Source: Bacteroidota bacterium | GTDB taxonomy: Bacteria; Bacteroidota; Bacteroidia; Bacteroidales; SZUA-534 | Reading direction: 5' to 3' | Assembly (NCBI GenBank): GCA_003250355.1 | Contig: QKGS01000049.1 | Span: 1-53,148, forward strand | DNA: 53,148 nucleotides | Shown here: in pieces, positions 43,894 to 53,004 of the stretch | Layout: each line of letters begins with the position of its first letter | Position numbering within the stretch: position 1 is the stretch's first letter | Notes under the pieces: generated by a model | What the model was told of the DNA's origin: nothing | Databases searched by the model: none | The model's input: the letters and a program-made list of their open reading frames with translations, nothing else | Made by a program: the position numbers and the translations under genes

Positions 43894-46812
43894 ATGAATA
43901 AAACAATTATTATTGAAGGCTTCAAAGGCGAAATAAAATCAGACAATACTACCCTAACCATATACTCAACCGATGCTTCGGCTTATAAGGAAACCCCACT
44001 GGCAGTAGCATTTCCGAAAGATAAATACGACATAAAACTGCTTATAGAGTACGCTCGCAAGAATAAAAAAACTCTGATTCCGCGAACAGCAGGCACATCG
44101 CTTGCCGGACAAGTTGTTGGTAACGGAATTGTAGTTGATGTGTCAAAACACATGACCTCAATAATTGAGATTAATGCAAACGAAAAATGGGTTCGGGTAC
44201 AGCCCGGCGTAGTTCTCGATGAATTAAATATTGAATTAAAAAAATACGGTTTATTTTTTGGCCCCGAAACATCAACCTCGAATCGGTGCATGATTGGAGG
44301 AATGGTTGGCAATAACTCATGCGGTGCCCACTCGCTCATTTACGGAAGTACCCGCAACCATACTCTTGAGCTACACACTATACTCAGCGATGGCGAAGAG
44401 GCTTTGTTCAAGGAACTATCGCCCGATGAGTTTCATACAAAACGTTTGGGCGGCGGTATTTTTGGACAGGTACACGAAATGCTCCATGCCACACTTCAAA
44501 ATAAAAATACTCAACAACGCATTAGGGACGAATTTCCCGACAAGAGGCTCGAACGCAGAAATACCGGCTATGCTATCGACCTCCTGATTGAAACAGAACC
44601 ATTTGGCGGTAACGAAAAGTTCAATATGTGTAAATTGCTTGCCGGTTCTGAAGGTACTTTGGCATTTACAACCGAAATAAAACTCAACCTGGTTCCACTT
44701 CCGCCAAAAGAAAACGCCCTATTGGTAGTTCATCTGAACACTATTGAAGAGTCGCTGCTTGCCAATATTATTGCCCTAAAACACAAGCCGGTAGCCATTG
44801 AGCTTATTGACCATTATATACTCAACTGCACTAAAACTAACATTACCCACAAACAAAACCGCTTTTTTATTGAAGGCGAACCGGGTGCACTTTTATGTGT
44901 GGAATTTGCTCACGAAACAAACGAAGAAATTGCAACAGCTTGCAATAATCTTATAACCGCGCTTAAAGCAAACAACCTCGGATACTCATACCCGGTACTT
45001 TACGGCAACAACATTAACAAAGTTTGGGCATTACGTAAAGCAGGACTTGGCTTACTCTCAAATATTCCGGGCGATGCAAAGCCACAACCGGTAATTGAGG
45101 ATACTGCCGTACATCCCGAATTTTTACCCAATTATATAAAAGAATTTAAGCAGGTACTTAAAAATATGGAGCTTGAATGTGTATTCTATGCACATATTGC
45201 AACAGGCGAACTCCATTTGCGCCCTGTAATAAACTTAAAAACAACAGAGGGAGTAGTAAAGTTCAGAAAAGTAGCAATCGAAATAGCCCGGCTGGTTAAA
45301 AAATACAACGGTTCACTCAGTGGTGAGCACGGCGATGGTCGCCTGCGAGGCGAATTTATACCCATGATGATTGGTAACGATAATTTTGAAATAATAAAAG
45401 AGATAAAGCAAACATGGGACCCCGACGGTATATTTAACACCGGAAAAATAGTTGACACGCCACCCATGGATACCATGCTCCGTTACAATCCCGAAATAGA
45501 AACACACGAACCAGAAACCATTTTCGACTTTTCTGAAGCAGGCGGAATGCTTCGAATGGCTGAGAAATGCAACGGCTCGGCCGACTGCCGCAAATCGGCA
45601 ATTATTGGCGGTACTATGTGTCCGAGCTATCAGGCTACCAACGATGAAGATAAAACCACCCGTGCCAGGGCTAATATGCTCCGTGAGGCTATTTCCACTG
45701 CCGGTAAAAACAAAGCTTTCGCAAATAAAGAACTACTTGAAATTCTCGACCTTTGCCTTTCTTGTAAAGGGTGTAAATCGGAGTGTCCTTCGAATGTTGA
45801 TATGGCAAAGCTCAAAGCCGAAGTGCTCCAACATTGGTACAATACAAATGGAGTACCTTTTAAAACACTGCTTATTGCAAACTTTGCAAAAATTCAAAGA
45901 GTAGCTGCATACATTACTCCTTTTTATAATTTTGCAATAAAAAATAAAATTATTTCTCCGCTTATTAAATATGCTATCGGGTTTAATCAAAAACGAAATC
46001 TGCCTCCAATAAGTAAACAAACTTTAAGTAAATGGATAAAAAAGAATTTGCACAAGCTCAACTCAGAATTACACGCCGCTAAAGGTGAAGTATACTTCTT
46101 TGTCGATGAATTTACTAACTATAACGAAGCCCAAATAGGAGTGTGCGCAATACAACTGCTCAATAAACTGGGTTATAAAATATTGGTAATTGAAAGCAAA
46201 GAGAGCGGCAGAACATACTTATCGAAAGGGCTTCTTCGAAACGCAAAAACTATAGCTTCGGCAAACGTTACTAATTATAGTAAACATATAACACAACACA
46301 AACCACTTATTGGGATAGAACCTTCGGCAATACTTACTTTTAAAGACGAATATCCCGACTTGCTCCGAAACAACGAAAAGCAAAATGCAAATGCACTTGC
46401 CGAAAATGTAATGCTTATTGACGAGTTTTTAGTTAAAGAATATGAATCGGGGAATATTACATCGGAAATGTTCACTTTGGAACATAAAAAATTTAAATTT
46501 CACGGTCATTGCCAACAAAAAGCCCTTTCCGGAACATCTGCCACAAAAAAACTACTCTCTATACCTGCCAATTACGAGGTAGAGGAAATAAAATCGGGTT
46601 GTTGCGGAATGGCAGGTTCATTCGGTTATGAAACAAAACACTACAATATTTCAATGAAAATTGGCGAACTTGTACTATTTCCCGAAATAAGAAAAACCGA
46701 CAGCCATACTGAAATAACTGCCATTGGAACATCGTGCCGCCAGCAAATATTCGATGGTACAGGACGTAGCGCAAAACATCCGGTCGAAATAATTTATAAT
46801 GCTCTGCTTTAA
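43894..46812 (+). CDS. FAD-linked 2-hydroxyacid dehydrogenase with Fe-S and CCG domains
   Basis: 972 residues. An FAD-binding PCMH domain (about 20-260; IPRTAGTSLAGQVVG, GGMVGNNSCGAHS) is joined to an FAD-linked oxidase C-terminal domain (to about 530; SGEHGDGRLRGEF). A Cys-rich region with CLSCKGCKSECPSN and CNGSADCRKS carries [4Fe-4S] clusters, and cysteine-rich CCG-type motifs (GHCQQKAL, SGCCGMAGSFGYE) follow. The order matches GlcD-GlpC fusions such as YdiJ/Dld-II, which oxidise D-lactate, glycolate or D-2-hydroxyglutarate and pass electrons to the quinone pool. The substrate is not determined by sequence. It is followed by lipB, whose start lies 62 nt beyond the stop. Confidence 0.9.
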   Translation: MNKTIIIEGFKGEIKSDNTTLTIYSTDASAYKETPLAVAFPKDKYDIKLLIEYARKNKKTLIPRTAGTSLAGQVVGNGIVVDVSKHMTSIIEINANEKWVRVQPGVVLDELNIELKKYGLFFGPETSTSNRCMIGGMVGNNSCGAHSLIYGSTRNHTLELHTILSDGEEALFKELSPDEFHTKRLGGGIFGQVHEMLHATLQNKNTQQRIRDEFPDKRLERRNTGYAIDLLIETEPFGGNEKFNMCKLLAGSEGTLAFTTEIKLNLVPLPPKENALLVVHLNTIEESLLANIIALKHKPVAIELIDHYILNCTKTNITHKQNRFFIEGEPGALLCVEFAHETNEEIATACNNLITALKANNLGYSYPVLYGNNINKVWALRKAGLGLLSNIPGDAKPQPVIEDTAVHPEFLPNYIKEFKQVLKNMELECVFYAHIATGELHLRPVINLKTTEGVVKFRKVAIEIARLVKKYNGSLSGEHGDGRLRGEFIPMMIGNDNFEIIKEIKQTWDPDGIFNTGKIVDTPPMDTMLRYNPEIETHEPETIFDFSEAGGMLRMAEKCNGSADCRKSAIIGGTMCPSYQATNDEDKTTRARANMLREAISTAGKNKAFANKELLEILDLCLSCKGCKSECPSNVDMAKLKAEVLQHWYNTNGVPFKTLLIANFAKIQRVAAYITPFYNFAIKNKIISPLIKYAIGFNQKRNLPPISKQTLSKWIKKNLHKLNSELHAAKGEVYFFVDEFTNYNEAQIGVCAIQLLNKLGYKILVIESKESGRTYLSKGLLRNAKTIASANVTNYSKHITQHKPLIGIEPSAILTFKDEYPDLLRNNEKQNANALAENVMLIDEFLVKEYESGNITSEMFTLEHKKFKFHGHCQQKALSGTSATKKLLSIPANYEVEEIKSGCCGMAGSFGYETKHYNISMKIGELVLFPEIRKTDSHTEITAIGTSCRQQIFDGTGRSAKHPVEIIYNALL

Positions 46813-46829
46813 CTTAAAACACCCATTTA

Positions 46830-46850
46830 GATACTTGATACTTGATACCA
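46830..46850. repeat. Heptanucleotide array GATACTT
   Basis: GATACTT, GATACTT, GATACCA between the dehydrogenase stop and lipB. The unit is the reverse complement, in rotated register, of the TATCAAG array at 12330-12356. Confidence 0.8.
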
Positions 46851-46873
46851 ACAACCTTAATCGCCAACAACAA

Positions 46874-47557
46874 ATGCACCAAGTAATATTTGAAGATTTA
46901 CAAACCATTGAATATAAAAACGGATGGACGTATCAGGAAGAACTGTTTAACACTATTACAGAAGCTAAACTGAGCCATAACGATATACCCGGATACCTTC
47001 TATTTTGCGAACACCCTCATGTATTTACAATTGGTAAAAGTGGCGATGAAGCAAACTTTCTTATCAATCAAAATTTGCTGCAACAAATTAATGCTACATA
47101 CTTTCAAACAAACCGCGGCGGCGACATTACATATCATGGGCCGGGCCAATTGGTAGGCTATCCGATTATTGACCTCGAAAAATTCAAAATCCCACTCAAA
47201 GAATACATATATAAGCTCGAAGAGGTAATAATAAAAACCATTGCCCACTATGGTATTTGCGGTAAGCATCTGCCAAATGCTACCGGCGTATGGCTCAATA
47301 CCGACACTCCCCACCTAACTCGCAAAATATGTGCAATTGGAGTTAAAGCAAGCCGATTCATTACCATGCACGGTTTTGCCCTAAATGTAAACACTAACCT
47401 CAGTTATTTCAATTATATTAACCCTTGCGGATTTACCGACAAAGGTGTTACATCCTTAGAAAAAGAGTTAGGGCAAAAAGTAAACTTCGATGATGTAAAA
47501 ACAATTTCAAAAAAATACTTTTCAGAAGTATTTGGTACGGAGCTTATTACAAAATGA
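46874..47557 (+). CDS. lipB: Lipoyl(octanoyl) transferase LipB
   Basis: 227 residues from the ATG at 46874. The frame is open from 46799, which would overlap the upstream gene and add 25 residues without family similarity, and a heptamer array lies in that extension, so the later start is preferred. Conserved blocks are FCEHPHVFTIGKSG, the substrate-binding RGGDITYHGPGQLVGYPI, KICAIGVKASRFITMHGFALNV with the catalytic Lys, and NPCGFTDKGVTSL with the catalytic Cys. LipB moves octanoyl from acyl carrier protein to lipoyl domains of 2-oxoacid dehydrogenases and GcvH. It is cytoplasmic and a housekeeping gene. Confidence 0.93.
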   Translation: MHQVIFEDLQTIEYKNGWTYQEELFNTITEAKLSHNDIPGYLLFCEHPHVFTIGKSGDEANFLINQNLLQQINATYFQTNRGGDITYHGPGQLVGYPIIDLEKFKIPLKEYIYKLEEVIIKTIAHYGICGKHLPNATGVWLNTDTPHLTRKICAIGVKASRFITMHGFALNVNTNLSYFNYINPCGFTDKGVTSLEKELGQKVNFDDVKTISKKYFSEVFGTELITK

Positions 47558-47671
47558 AAAAAAATACAATCCTTATTCTTATACGAAATTGTCGTTAGTT
47601 CCCATAAGTTTTGTTATTTTCGTCCGTTCGGGTAAAAAGAACCCAATACCATTCATACAAAACAAACATTA

Positions 47672-49378
47672 ATGCTTAAAAACTGGATACTAAAGCAGCA
47701 GGCTACAAAAGAAACCGTTAAGAAATTATCTGACGAAATAAATGTTAGCTTCCCTATTGCCAATTTACTTATCCAGCGAGGTGTTGATTCATACCAAAAA
47801 GCAAAAGATTTTTTTCGCCCCAACCTCAATAACCTTTACGACCCTTTCTTAATGAAAGATATGGACAAAGCTGTTTCCCGACTCGAAAAAGCGGTACAAA
47901 CCAACGAAAAGGTTATGGTTTATGGCGATTACGATGTTGATGGCACCACTTCGGTTGCTTTACTTTACTCGTTTTTACAAGATAAGCTTTCGCAAATGAC
48001 CTACTATATACCCGACCGATACAGCGAAGGTTATGGTATCTCTTTCAAAGGTATTGACCGTGCCAAAGAAATAGGCTGCACCTTAATTATTGCACTCGAT
48101 TGCGGTATTAAAGCTGTTGAAAAAGTTGAGTATGCCAAAGAACTGGGTATTGAAATTATTATTTGCGACCATCACGAACCAGGTAGTACACTACCAAAAG
48201 CAACAGCTATTCTCGACCCAAAACGCCACGACTGTAACTATCCGTTTAAAGAGCTTTCTGCCTGTGGTGTTGGCTTCAAATTGGTTCAGGCTTACTCACA
48301 ACGAAACAATATAGAACTGTCGAAAATATACCACCTGCTCGATCTTGTAGTAGTTTCAATAGCTTCCGATATAGTACCTATTATCGATGAAAACCGGATT
48401 CTTGCTTATTTTGGACTCAAAAAACTTAACTCAAAACCACGAACCGGAATTCGTGCAATAATTGAAATTGCAGGTATGTCAATTGGCACAATTAAAATTA
48501 ACGATATAGTTTTCAAAATAGGCCCCCGAATCAATGCAGCCGGGCGTATTGAACTTGGTTTACATTCGGTCGATTTACTTGTATCGCGCGATAAAAGTAC
48601 CGCAATGGAAATTGCAGCTAAAATCGACGGCGACAACGACGAACGCCGCGAATATGACACATCAATAACCGAAGATGCTATTTCAATGGTTAAAGCCGAT
48701 GAAAAAGCTAATGAAAGAAAATCGACTATACTCTATAATCCTAAATGGCACAAAGGTGTTCTTGGTATAGTTGCTTCACGACTTATTGAGCATTTTTACA
48801 GGCCAACTATTATTCTTACTATGTCAAATGGCTTTATCACAGGGTCGGCGCGCTCTGTTCATAACTTCAATTTATATAAAGCTATTGAAGAATGTTCCGA
48901 CTTGCTTGTAAATTTCGGAGGACATATGTATGCTGCCGGCTTAACAATGAAAGAAGAAAATCTGGAGAAATTCAAGGAAAAATTTGAACAGGTTGTTGCC
49001 CGTCAAATCAACCCCGAAAACCTTGTTCCTAAAATCGATATTGACGCTGAAATTACAATTGGCGATATTAATGCCAATTTTTTCAATGTGCTTGAACAAT
49101 TCGAGCCTTTTGGCCCGGGCAATATGTCGCCGGTATTTGTAACAAACCATGCTTTCGATACAGGTTTTGCACAGTGTGTTGGTCAGGAAAAAGAACATTT
49201 GCGTATGTACGTACTTGATAATACCACCAAATCATCGTATAGTGCAATTGCATTCGGAATGGGACACCATTATGATAAAGTATGCAACAAAAAGCCATTC
49301 AGAATATGCTACAGCCTTGAAAATAACTTCTACAAAGGGAAAAATTCAATCCAAATAAAAGTACGCGATATCAAATAG
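47672..49378 (+). CDS. recJ: Single-stranded-DNA-specific 5'-3' exonuclease RecJ
   Basis: 568 residues, the normal RecJ length. DHH phosphoesterase motifs are VYGDYDVDGTTS (Asp86, Asp88, Asp90), ALDCG and CDHHEPG (166-168). The DHHA1 domain is marked by GFITGSARS and NFGGHMYAAGLT, and a C-terminal OB-like domain (about 455-565) follows. RecJ degrades 5' ends of single-stranded DNA with Mn2+ or Mg2+ during recombination and mismatch repair. The gene stands alone on the plus strand with 114 nt before it. Confidence 0.95.
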   Translation: MLKNWILKQQATKETVKKLSDEINVSFPIANLLIQRGVDSYQKAKDFFRPNLNNLYDPFLMKDMDKAVSRLEKAVQTNEKVMVYGDYDVDGTTSVALLYSFLQDKLSQMTYYIPDRYSEGYGISFKGIDRAKEIGCTLIIALDCGIKAVEKVEYAKELGIEIIICDHHEPGSTLPKATAILDPKRHDCNYPFKELSACGVGFKLVQAYSQRNNIELSKIYHLLDLVVVSIASDIVPIIDENRILAYFGLKKLNSKPRTGIRAIIEIAGMSIGTIKINDIVFKIGPRINAAGRIELGLHSVDLLVSRDKSTAMEIAAKIDGDNDERREYDTSITEDAISMVKADEKANERKSTILYNPKWHKGVLGIVASRLIEHFYRPTIILTMSNGFITGSARSVHNFNLYKAIEECSDLLVNFGGHMYAAGLTMKEENLEKFKEKFEQVVARQINPENLVPKIDIDAEITIGDINANFFNVLEQFEPFGPGNMSPVFVTNHAFDTGFAQCVGQEKEHLRMYVLDNTTKSSYSAIAFGMGHHYDKVCNKKPFRICYSLENNFYKGKNSIQIKVRDIK

Positions 49379-49456
49379 TGCCCCATTTTTATCAAATATC
49401 TTTTATAAAATCACTGCTTTTTAATATTTTCGCATTTATACAAACTATTTATAAAA

Positions 49457-50539
49457 ATGCCTCTACAATTATTAAAATTTCTCAAAACTCCATTACTAAT
49501 TATTTGTATTACTCTTAATGCAAATGCTCAATCAAAATTCAATATTATTGCAAACAAAAAAATTGACGGATGGTTTTTTGCCAGTCCCGTTTCTACTTTT
49601 GACAATAACATAGTATTAAGCTCACACAACAAACACGTATATTTTTACAACCCCGACGGCACCGAAATAAACTCATACAAAGCCAATGGCTGGTTTCACG
49701 CTACGCCTCAGGTACTTCACAACAATACTGTTGCAGTAGGGTGTTACGATAAACACTTATACTTTTTCGATCACCTTGGAAACTTTCTCGACAAAGTAAA
49801 ATTTAACGGAAAAGTTTTTAGCCGGGTAACCGAAGCTAATGACAGCGCATTATTATTTGGCGTAGGCCGCGGAAAAATATTAATGTACGATGTTGCTGAA
49901 AAAGTAAAGAAAGTTATCGCTGTTAAAAAGATAGTTCACGGAAGCCCCATTAAACTCTCCGATGGTCGCTTAGTTATTGGCGGTAACAATAATGAATTAT
50001 ATTTTATAAATCAAAAAGCAGAGCTTACCAACAGTTTCAAAACCAAAGGTTGGGTTATGCACACAAAACCACTTGAGGTAGATAGCGGATTAATTATTTT
50101 TGGCTCTTACGATAAAAATCTTTATGCAATAAACAAGTCGGGTACACTTGAGTGGAAATTCAAAACCAATGGAAAAATCCATGGTTCGCCCCAATTACTA
50201 AAAAACGGCAATATTGTTTTCTGCTCATTCGATGGCAATGTTTATATTGTAAATAAACTAGGAGAACTTATATCATCATTTAAAACAGGAGCGAAAATTG
50301 TTGCCTCTCCGGCTGTTTGCGATAATTCCAATATTGTAATAGCCTCATTCGATGGCAATATTTATTTGCTTTCGGAATCGGGTTTACTATTAGATAAAAT
50401 ATATACAGGCGACAAAATATACTCGTCGCCTATATCATTAAATAATGGAACAGTAGTGTGTGTAACTATGAAAGGGCAAACATATTTTATTGAAATAAAC
50501 ACCTCTCCTATGCTAGGAGAACATATTATTAATAAATAA
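49457..50539 (+). CDS. Exported PQQ-like beta-propeller protein of unknown function
   Basis: 360 residues with a signal peptide ending near NANAQ. The mature part is built of about eight repeats of roughly 40 residues with the form ...KTNGKIHGSPQLLKNGNIVFCSFDGN..., here quoted only as KTNGKIHGSP and IVFCSFDGNVY. This is typical of PQQ-like (quinoprotein alcohol dehydrogenase-type) blades without the enzyme's active-site residues. Such proteins serve as periplasmic scaffolds or binding propellers, as in BamB. The repeats are very regular, suggesting recent internal duplication. The specific role is unknown. It is convergent with sucD, 11 nt away. Confidence 0.8.
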   Translation: MPLQLLKFLKTPLLIICITLNANAQSKFNIIANKKIDGWFFASPVSTFDNNIVLSSHNKHVYFYNPDGTEINSYKANGWFHATPQVLHNNTVAVGCYDKHLYFFDHLGNFLDKVKFNGKVFSRVTEANDSALLFGVGRGKILMYDVAEKVKKVIAVKKIVHGSPIKLSDGRLVIGGNNNELYFINQKAELTNSFKTKGWVMHTKPLEVDSGLIIFGSYDKNLYAINKSGTLEWKFKTNGKIHGSPQLLKNGNIVFCSFDGNVYIVNKLGELISSFKTGAKIVASPAVCDNSNIVIASFDGNIYLLSESGLLLDKIYTGDKIYSSPISLNNGTVVCVTMKGQTYFIEINTSPMLGEHIINK

Positions 50540-50545
50540 TATGTT
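50520..50545. terminator. AT-rich perfect hairpin between convergent genes
   Basis: AACATATTATT (50520-50530) and AATAATATGTT (50535-50545) are perfect 11-bp arms with an AATA loop, overlapping the propeller gene stop codon and lying just before the sucD stop. It may end transcription in both directions, though the stem is A/T only apart from one C-G pair. Confidence 0.5.
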
Positions 50546-50550
50546 GTAAT

Positions 50551-51423
50551 TTATTGTTTTAAGGCCTCTGCAATCAAAACCGGCATTTCAGAAGGTTCTT
50601 TTGCAACCTTGACTCCGGCAGCTTCAAAAGCTTTAATTTTTTCGGCTGCAGTTCCCGAACCACTTATAATTAATGCTCCGGCATGTCCCATCCGTTTTCC
50701 GGGAGGAGCCGATTGTCCGGCAATAAATGCCACAACTGGTTTTGTAATGTTTTCTTTTATAAATGCCGCAGCCTGCTCTTCAGCATCACCACCAATTTCA
50801 CCGCAAAGAACTATTGCTTTAGTTTCATCGTCATTTTCAAACATGGTAAGCAACTCTTTGTAGTGCAAACCAATTATCGGGTCACCTCCAATACCAATAC
50901 AGGTACTCTGACCAATTCCTTTGGCTGTTAATTGATCTACCATTTCATATGTAAGGGTTCCGCTTCGTGATATAAGACCAACGTGCCCTTCCTTGAAAAT
51001 GTTTACCGGAAGTATACCGACCATACTTTTCCCCGGAGAAATCAACCCCGGACAGTTTGGGCCTATCATTTTAGTACCGTTCTTTTCAAGTATCGGTATT
51101 ATTTTAATTATATCTAATGTTGGAATACCTTCCGAAATGCAAATAACCAGCTCAATTCCTGCTTCAGAGGCCTCGGCAACAGCATCGGCTGCAAATTGTG
51201 CGGGAACAAATACTATTGAGGTATTGGCTCCTGTCTCTTTTACTGCTTTAGCAACAGTATTATACACAGGTATTCCGTTTACATTTGTCCCCTCTTTTCC
51301 GGGCGATATTCCTGCAACTACCTGAGTTCCGTATTCGTTCATTTTACCGGTATGGAAACTACCATCGCGGCCGGTTATACCTTGTACTATCAGTTTTGTA
51401 TTTTTATTTATTAGTATGCTCAT
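50551..51423 (-). CDS. sucD: Succinate--CoA ligase (ADP-forming) subunit alpha
   Basis: 290 residues. The CoA-binding opening is [20 protein letters not shown], quoted here as its first 20 residues. The phosphohistidine loop is GHAGALI near residue 246, and [11 protein letters not shown] is the other conserved block. With SucC it interconverts succinyl-CoA and succinate with ADP/ATP, in the TCA cycle or the succinate/propionate route of fermenting Bacteroidota. It is downstream of sucC on the same strand but separated by 257 nt, longer than the usual tight coupling. Confidence 0.95.
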   Translation of the reverse strand: MSILINKNTKLIVQGITGRDGSFHTGKMNEYGTQVVAGISPGKEGTNVNGIPVYNTVAKAVKETGANTSIVFVPAQFAADAVAEASEAGIELVICISEGIPTLDIIKIIPILEKNGTKMIGPNCPGLISPGKSMVGILPVNIFKEGHVGLISRSGTLTYEMVDQLTAKGIGQSTCIGIGGDPIIGLHYKELLTMFENDDETKAIVLCGEIGGDAEEQAAAFIKENITKPVVAFIAGQSAPPGKRMGHAGALIISGSGTAAEKIKAFEAAGVKVAKEPSEMPVLIAEALKQ

Positions 51424-51680
51424 CTTTTTTTGTTTTTAAGTTGTAAAGTCCTCAGTCTTCAGTCTTCAGTCGGCAGTAAGCAGTATGTATAAGATAAAGT
51501 GGCTGATGACTGTCTACTGTAAACTTTTATATAACTAAACATTCATGATATTGATAGTTAAATACCTGAATATGAGTCCTAAAACTGCATTTTCATATTA
51601 TCCAATTCTCAAATTTCCACATTTAACTCTAGTCACTTTAGTTCACTCTAGCTCACTTTAGTCAATTTGCTACTGTCTAC
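51424..51680. other. Gap between sucC and sucD with repeat material
   Basis: A 257-nt stretch with no gene. It contains the CAGTNNN heptad array at 51453-51487, and near 51627-51660 a 10-nt period repeat (CACTTTAGTT, CACTCTAGCT, CACTTTAGTC). The remainder is A/T rich and nondescript. Confidence 0.7.
51453..51487. repeat. Heptanucleotide array CAGTCTT
   Basis: Five units in register: CAGTCTT, CAGTCTT, CAGTCGG, CAGTAAG, CAGTATG. The first four bases CAGT are invariant. It lies 30 nt upstream of the sucD start. Confidence 0.85.
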
Positions 51681-52814
51681 TTATTTTATAGCCGCAATAA
51701 TCTTCTGCGCCGCCTCACTCATAGTCTCAGCAGGCATAAGCTTATCGTTGCCTTTAAGTAATTCCCGCCCTTCGGCAGCATTAGTCCCCGATAGCCGGAT
51801 AACAACCGGTACGTTAACGTTCATTTTGCTGAAAGCTTCAATCAATCCGCGGGCAACATCGTCGCAGCGGGTTATTCCGCCGAATATGTTAATCATTACA
51901 CCTTTTACGTTCTTATCGTTTAATAAGAATTCCATAGCGTGAATAACCTTCTGAGGATTTGAACTGCCGCCAATATCAAGGAAGTTGGCAGGTGTTCCGC
52001 CGTAAAGGTTAATTACATCCATGGTAGTCATGGCAAGCCCTGCACCATTAACCATGCAGCCTATTTCGCCGTCGAGTTTTACGTAAGCAAGCCCTTTTTC
52101 TTTGGCATCTATTTCAAGCTTTTCATCTTCAGTATAGTCAGCAAGTTCTTCAAAAGCCTTATGTCGATACAGTGCATTATCATCAAAGTTTATTTTTGCG
52201 TCAAGCGCAATAACCTTACCCGATTTGTCAACCACAAGAGGGTTTATTTCAGCTAAAGAACAATCGGAATGTACATAAAGACTGTACAACTTCACCAGAA
52301 TATCGGCTGCCTGCCGAACCTCATTACCATCGGTCATAATATTGAACAATGCTTCACGAGCTTGAAACGGTAATAATCCGGTTTGCGGATTTACCGAAAT
52401 TTTTATAATTTTTTCAGGATATGTCTTTGCAACTTCCTCAATTTCAACGCCACCCTCTGCACTAAGCATAAGCAGTACCGATTTTGTGTTACGGTCGTTA
52501 ACCATACCTACATAATACTCTTTTGCAATAGCTGCAGCTTCACATACCAAAACCTTTTTTACTATGAGGTTTTTAATTTTCATGCCCAAAATATTATTTG
52601 CCGCTTCTATGGCTTCATTCTTGGTTTTTGTAAATTTTACGCCGCCCGCTTTTCCGCGACCTCCGGTAAGTACCTGAGCCTTTACAACTACAGGCAGACC
52701 TATTTTATCAGCGGCAGCAGCTACCTCCTCAGGAGTAGAGCAAACGATTTCATTTTGAATGGGAATTTTAAACTTTGCGAACAACTCTTTCGCACTGTAT
52801 TCGTGAATGTTCAT
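51681..52814 (-). CDS. sucC: Succinate--CoA ligase (ADP-forming) subunit beta
   Basis: 377 residues from the ATG at 52814. The frame could begin two codons earlier at a TTG, but MNIHEYSAKELF is the conserved SucC N-terminus. An ATP-grasp domain (about 1-235; VVVKAQVLTGGRGKAGG, LAEINPLV) is followed by the ligase domain with GCMVNGAGLAMTTMD and NIFGGITRCD. It pairs with the SucD protein encoded downstream. The minus-strand sucC-sucD order is the normal operon order. Confidence 0.95.
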   Translation of the reverse strand: MNIHEYSAKELFAKFKIPIQNEIVCSTPEEVAAAADKIGLPVVVKAQVLTGGRGKAGGVKFTKTKNEAIEAANNILGMKIKNLIVKKVLVCEAAAIAKEYYVGMVNDRNTKSVLLMLSAEGGVEIEEVAKTYPEKIIKISVNPQTGLLPFQAREALFNIMTDGNEVRQAADILVKLYSLYVHSDCSLAEINPLVVDKSGKVIALDAKINFDDNALYRHKAFEELADYTEDEKLEIDAKEKGLAYVKLDGEIGCMVNGAGLAMTTMDVINLYGGTPANFLDIGGSSNPQKVIHAMEFLLNDKNVKGVMINIFGGITRCDDVARGLIEAFSKMNVNVPVVIRLSGTNAAEGRELLKGNDKLMPAETMSEAAQKIIAAIK

Positions 52815-52954
52815 AAGCAACTGGTTTGCGACATCATTATTGCATTGGACTATGCAATTTGAGTCAGGTTTTTAATATCTGATCAAAAGCAAAACAATTA
52901 AATTTATGGAAAGTTCATTTAAAAAACCAACGAAGGGGGGAAATAAATTTTTGA

Positions 52955-52989
52955 GAGTAATGAGATATGAGTATTGCACAGAGAGATGT
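52955..52989. repeat. Imperfect heptanucleotide array near the insertion sequence end
   Basis: GAGTAAT, GAGATAT, GAGTATT, GCACAGA, GAGATGT in 7-nt register. It resembles the units at 10591-10670 and 22952-22982, and it ends just before the putative insertion sequence terminus. Confidence 0.55.
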
Positions 52990-53004
52990 TTATTTTGGCA
53001 TTTG

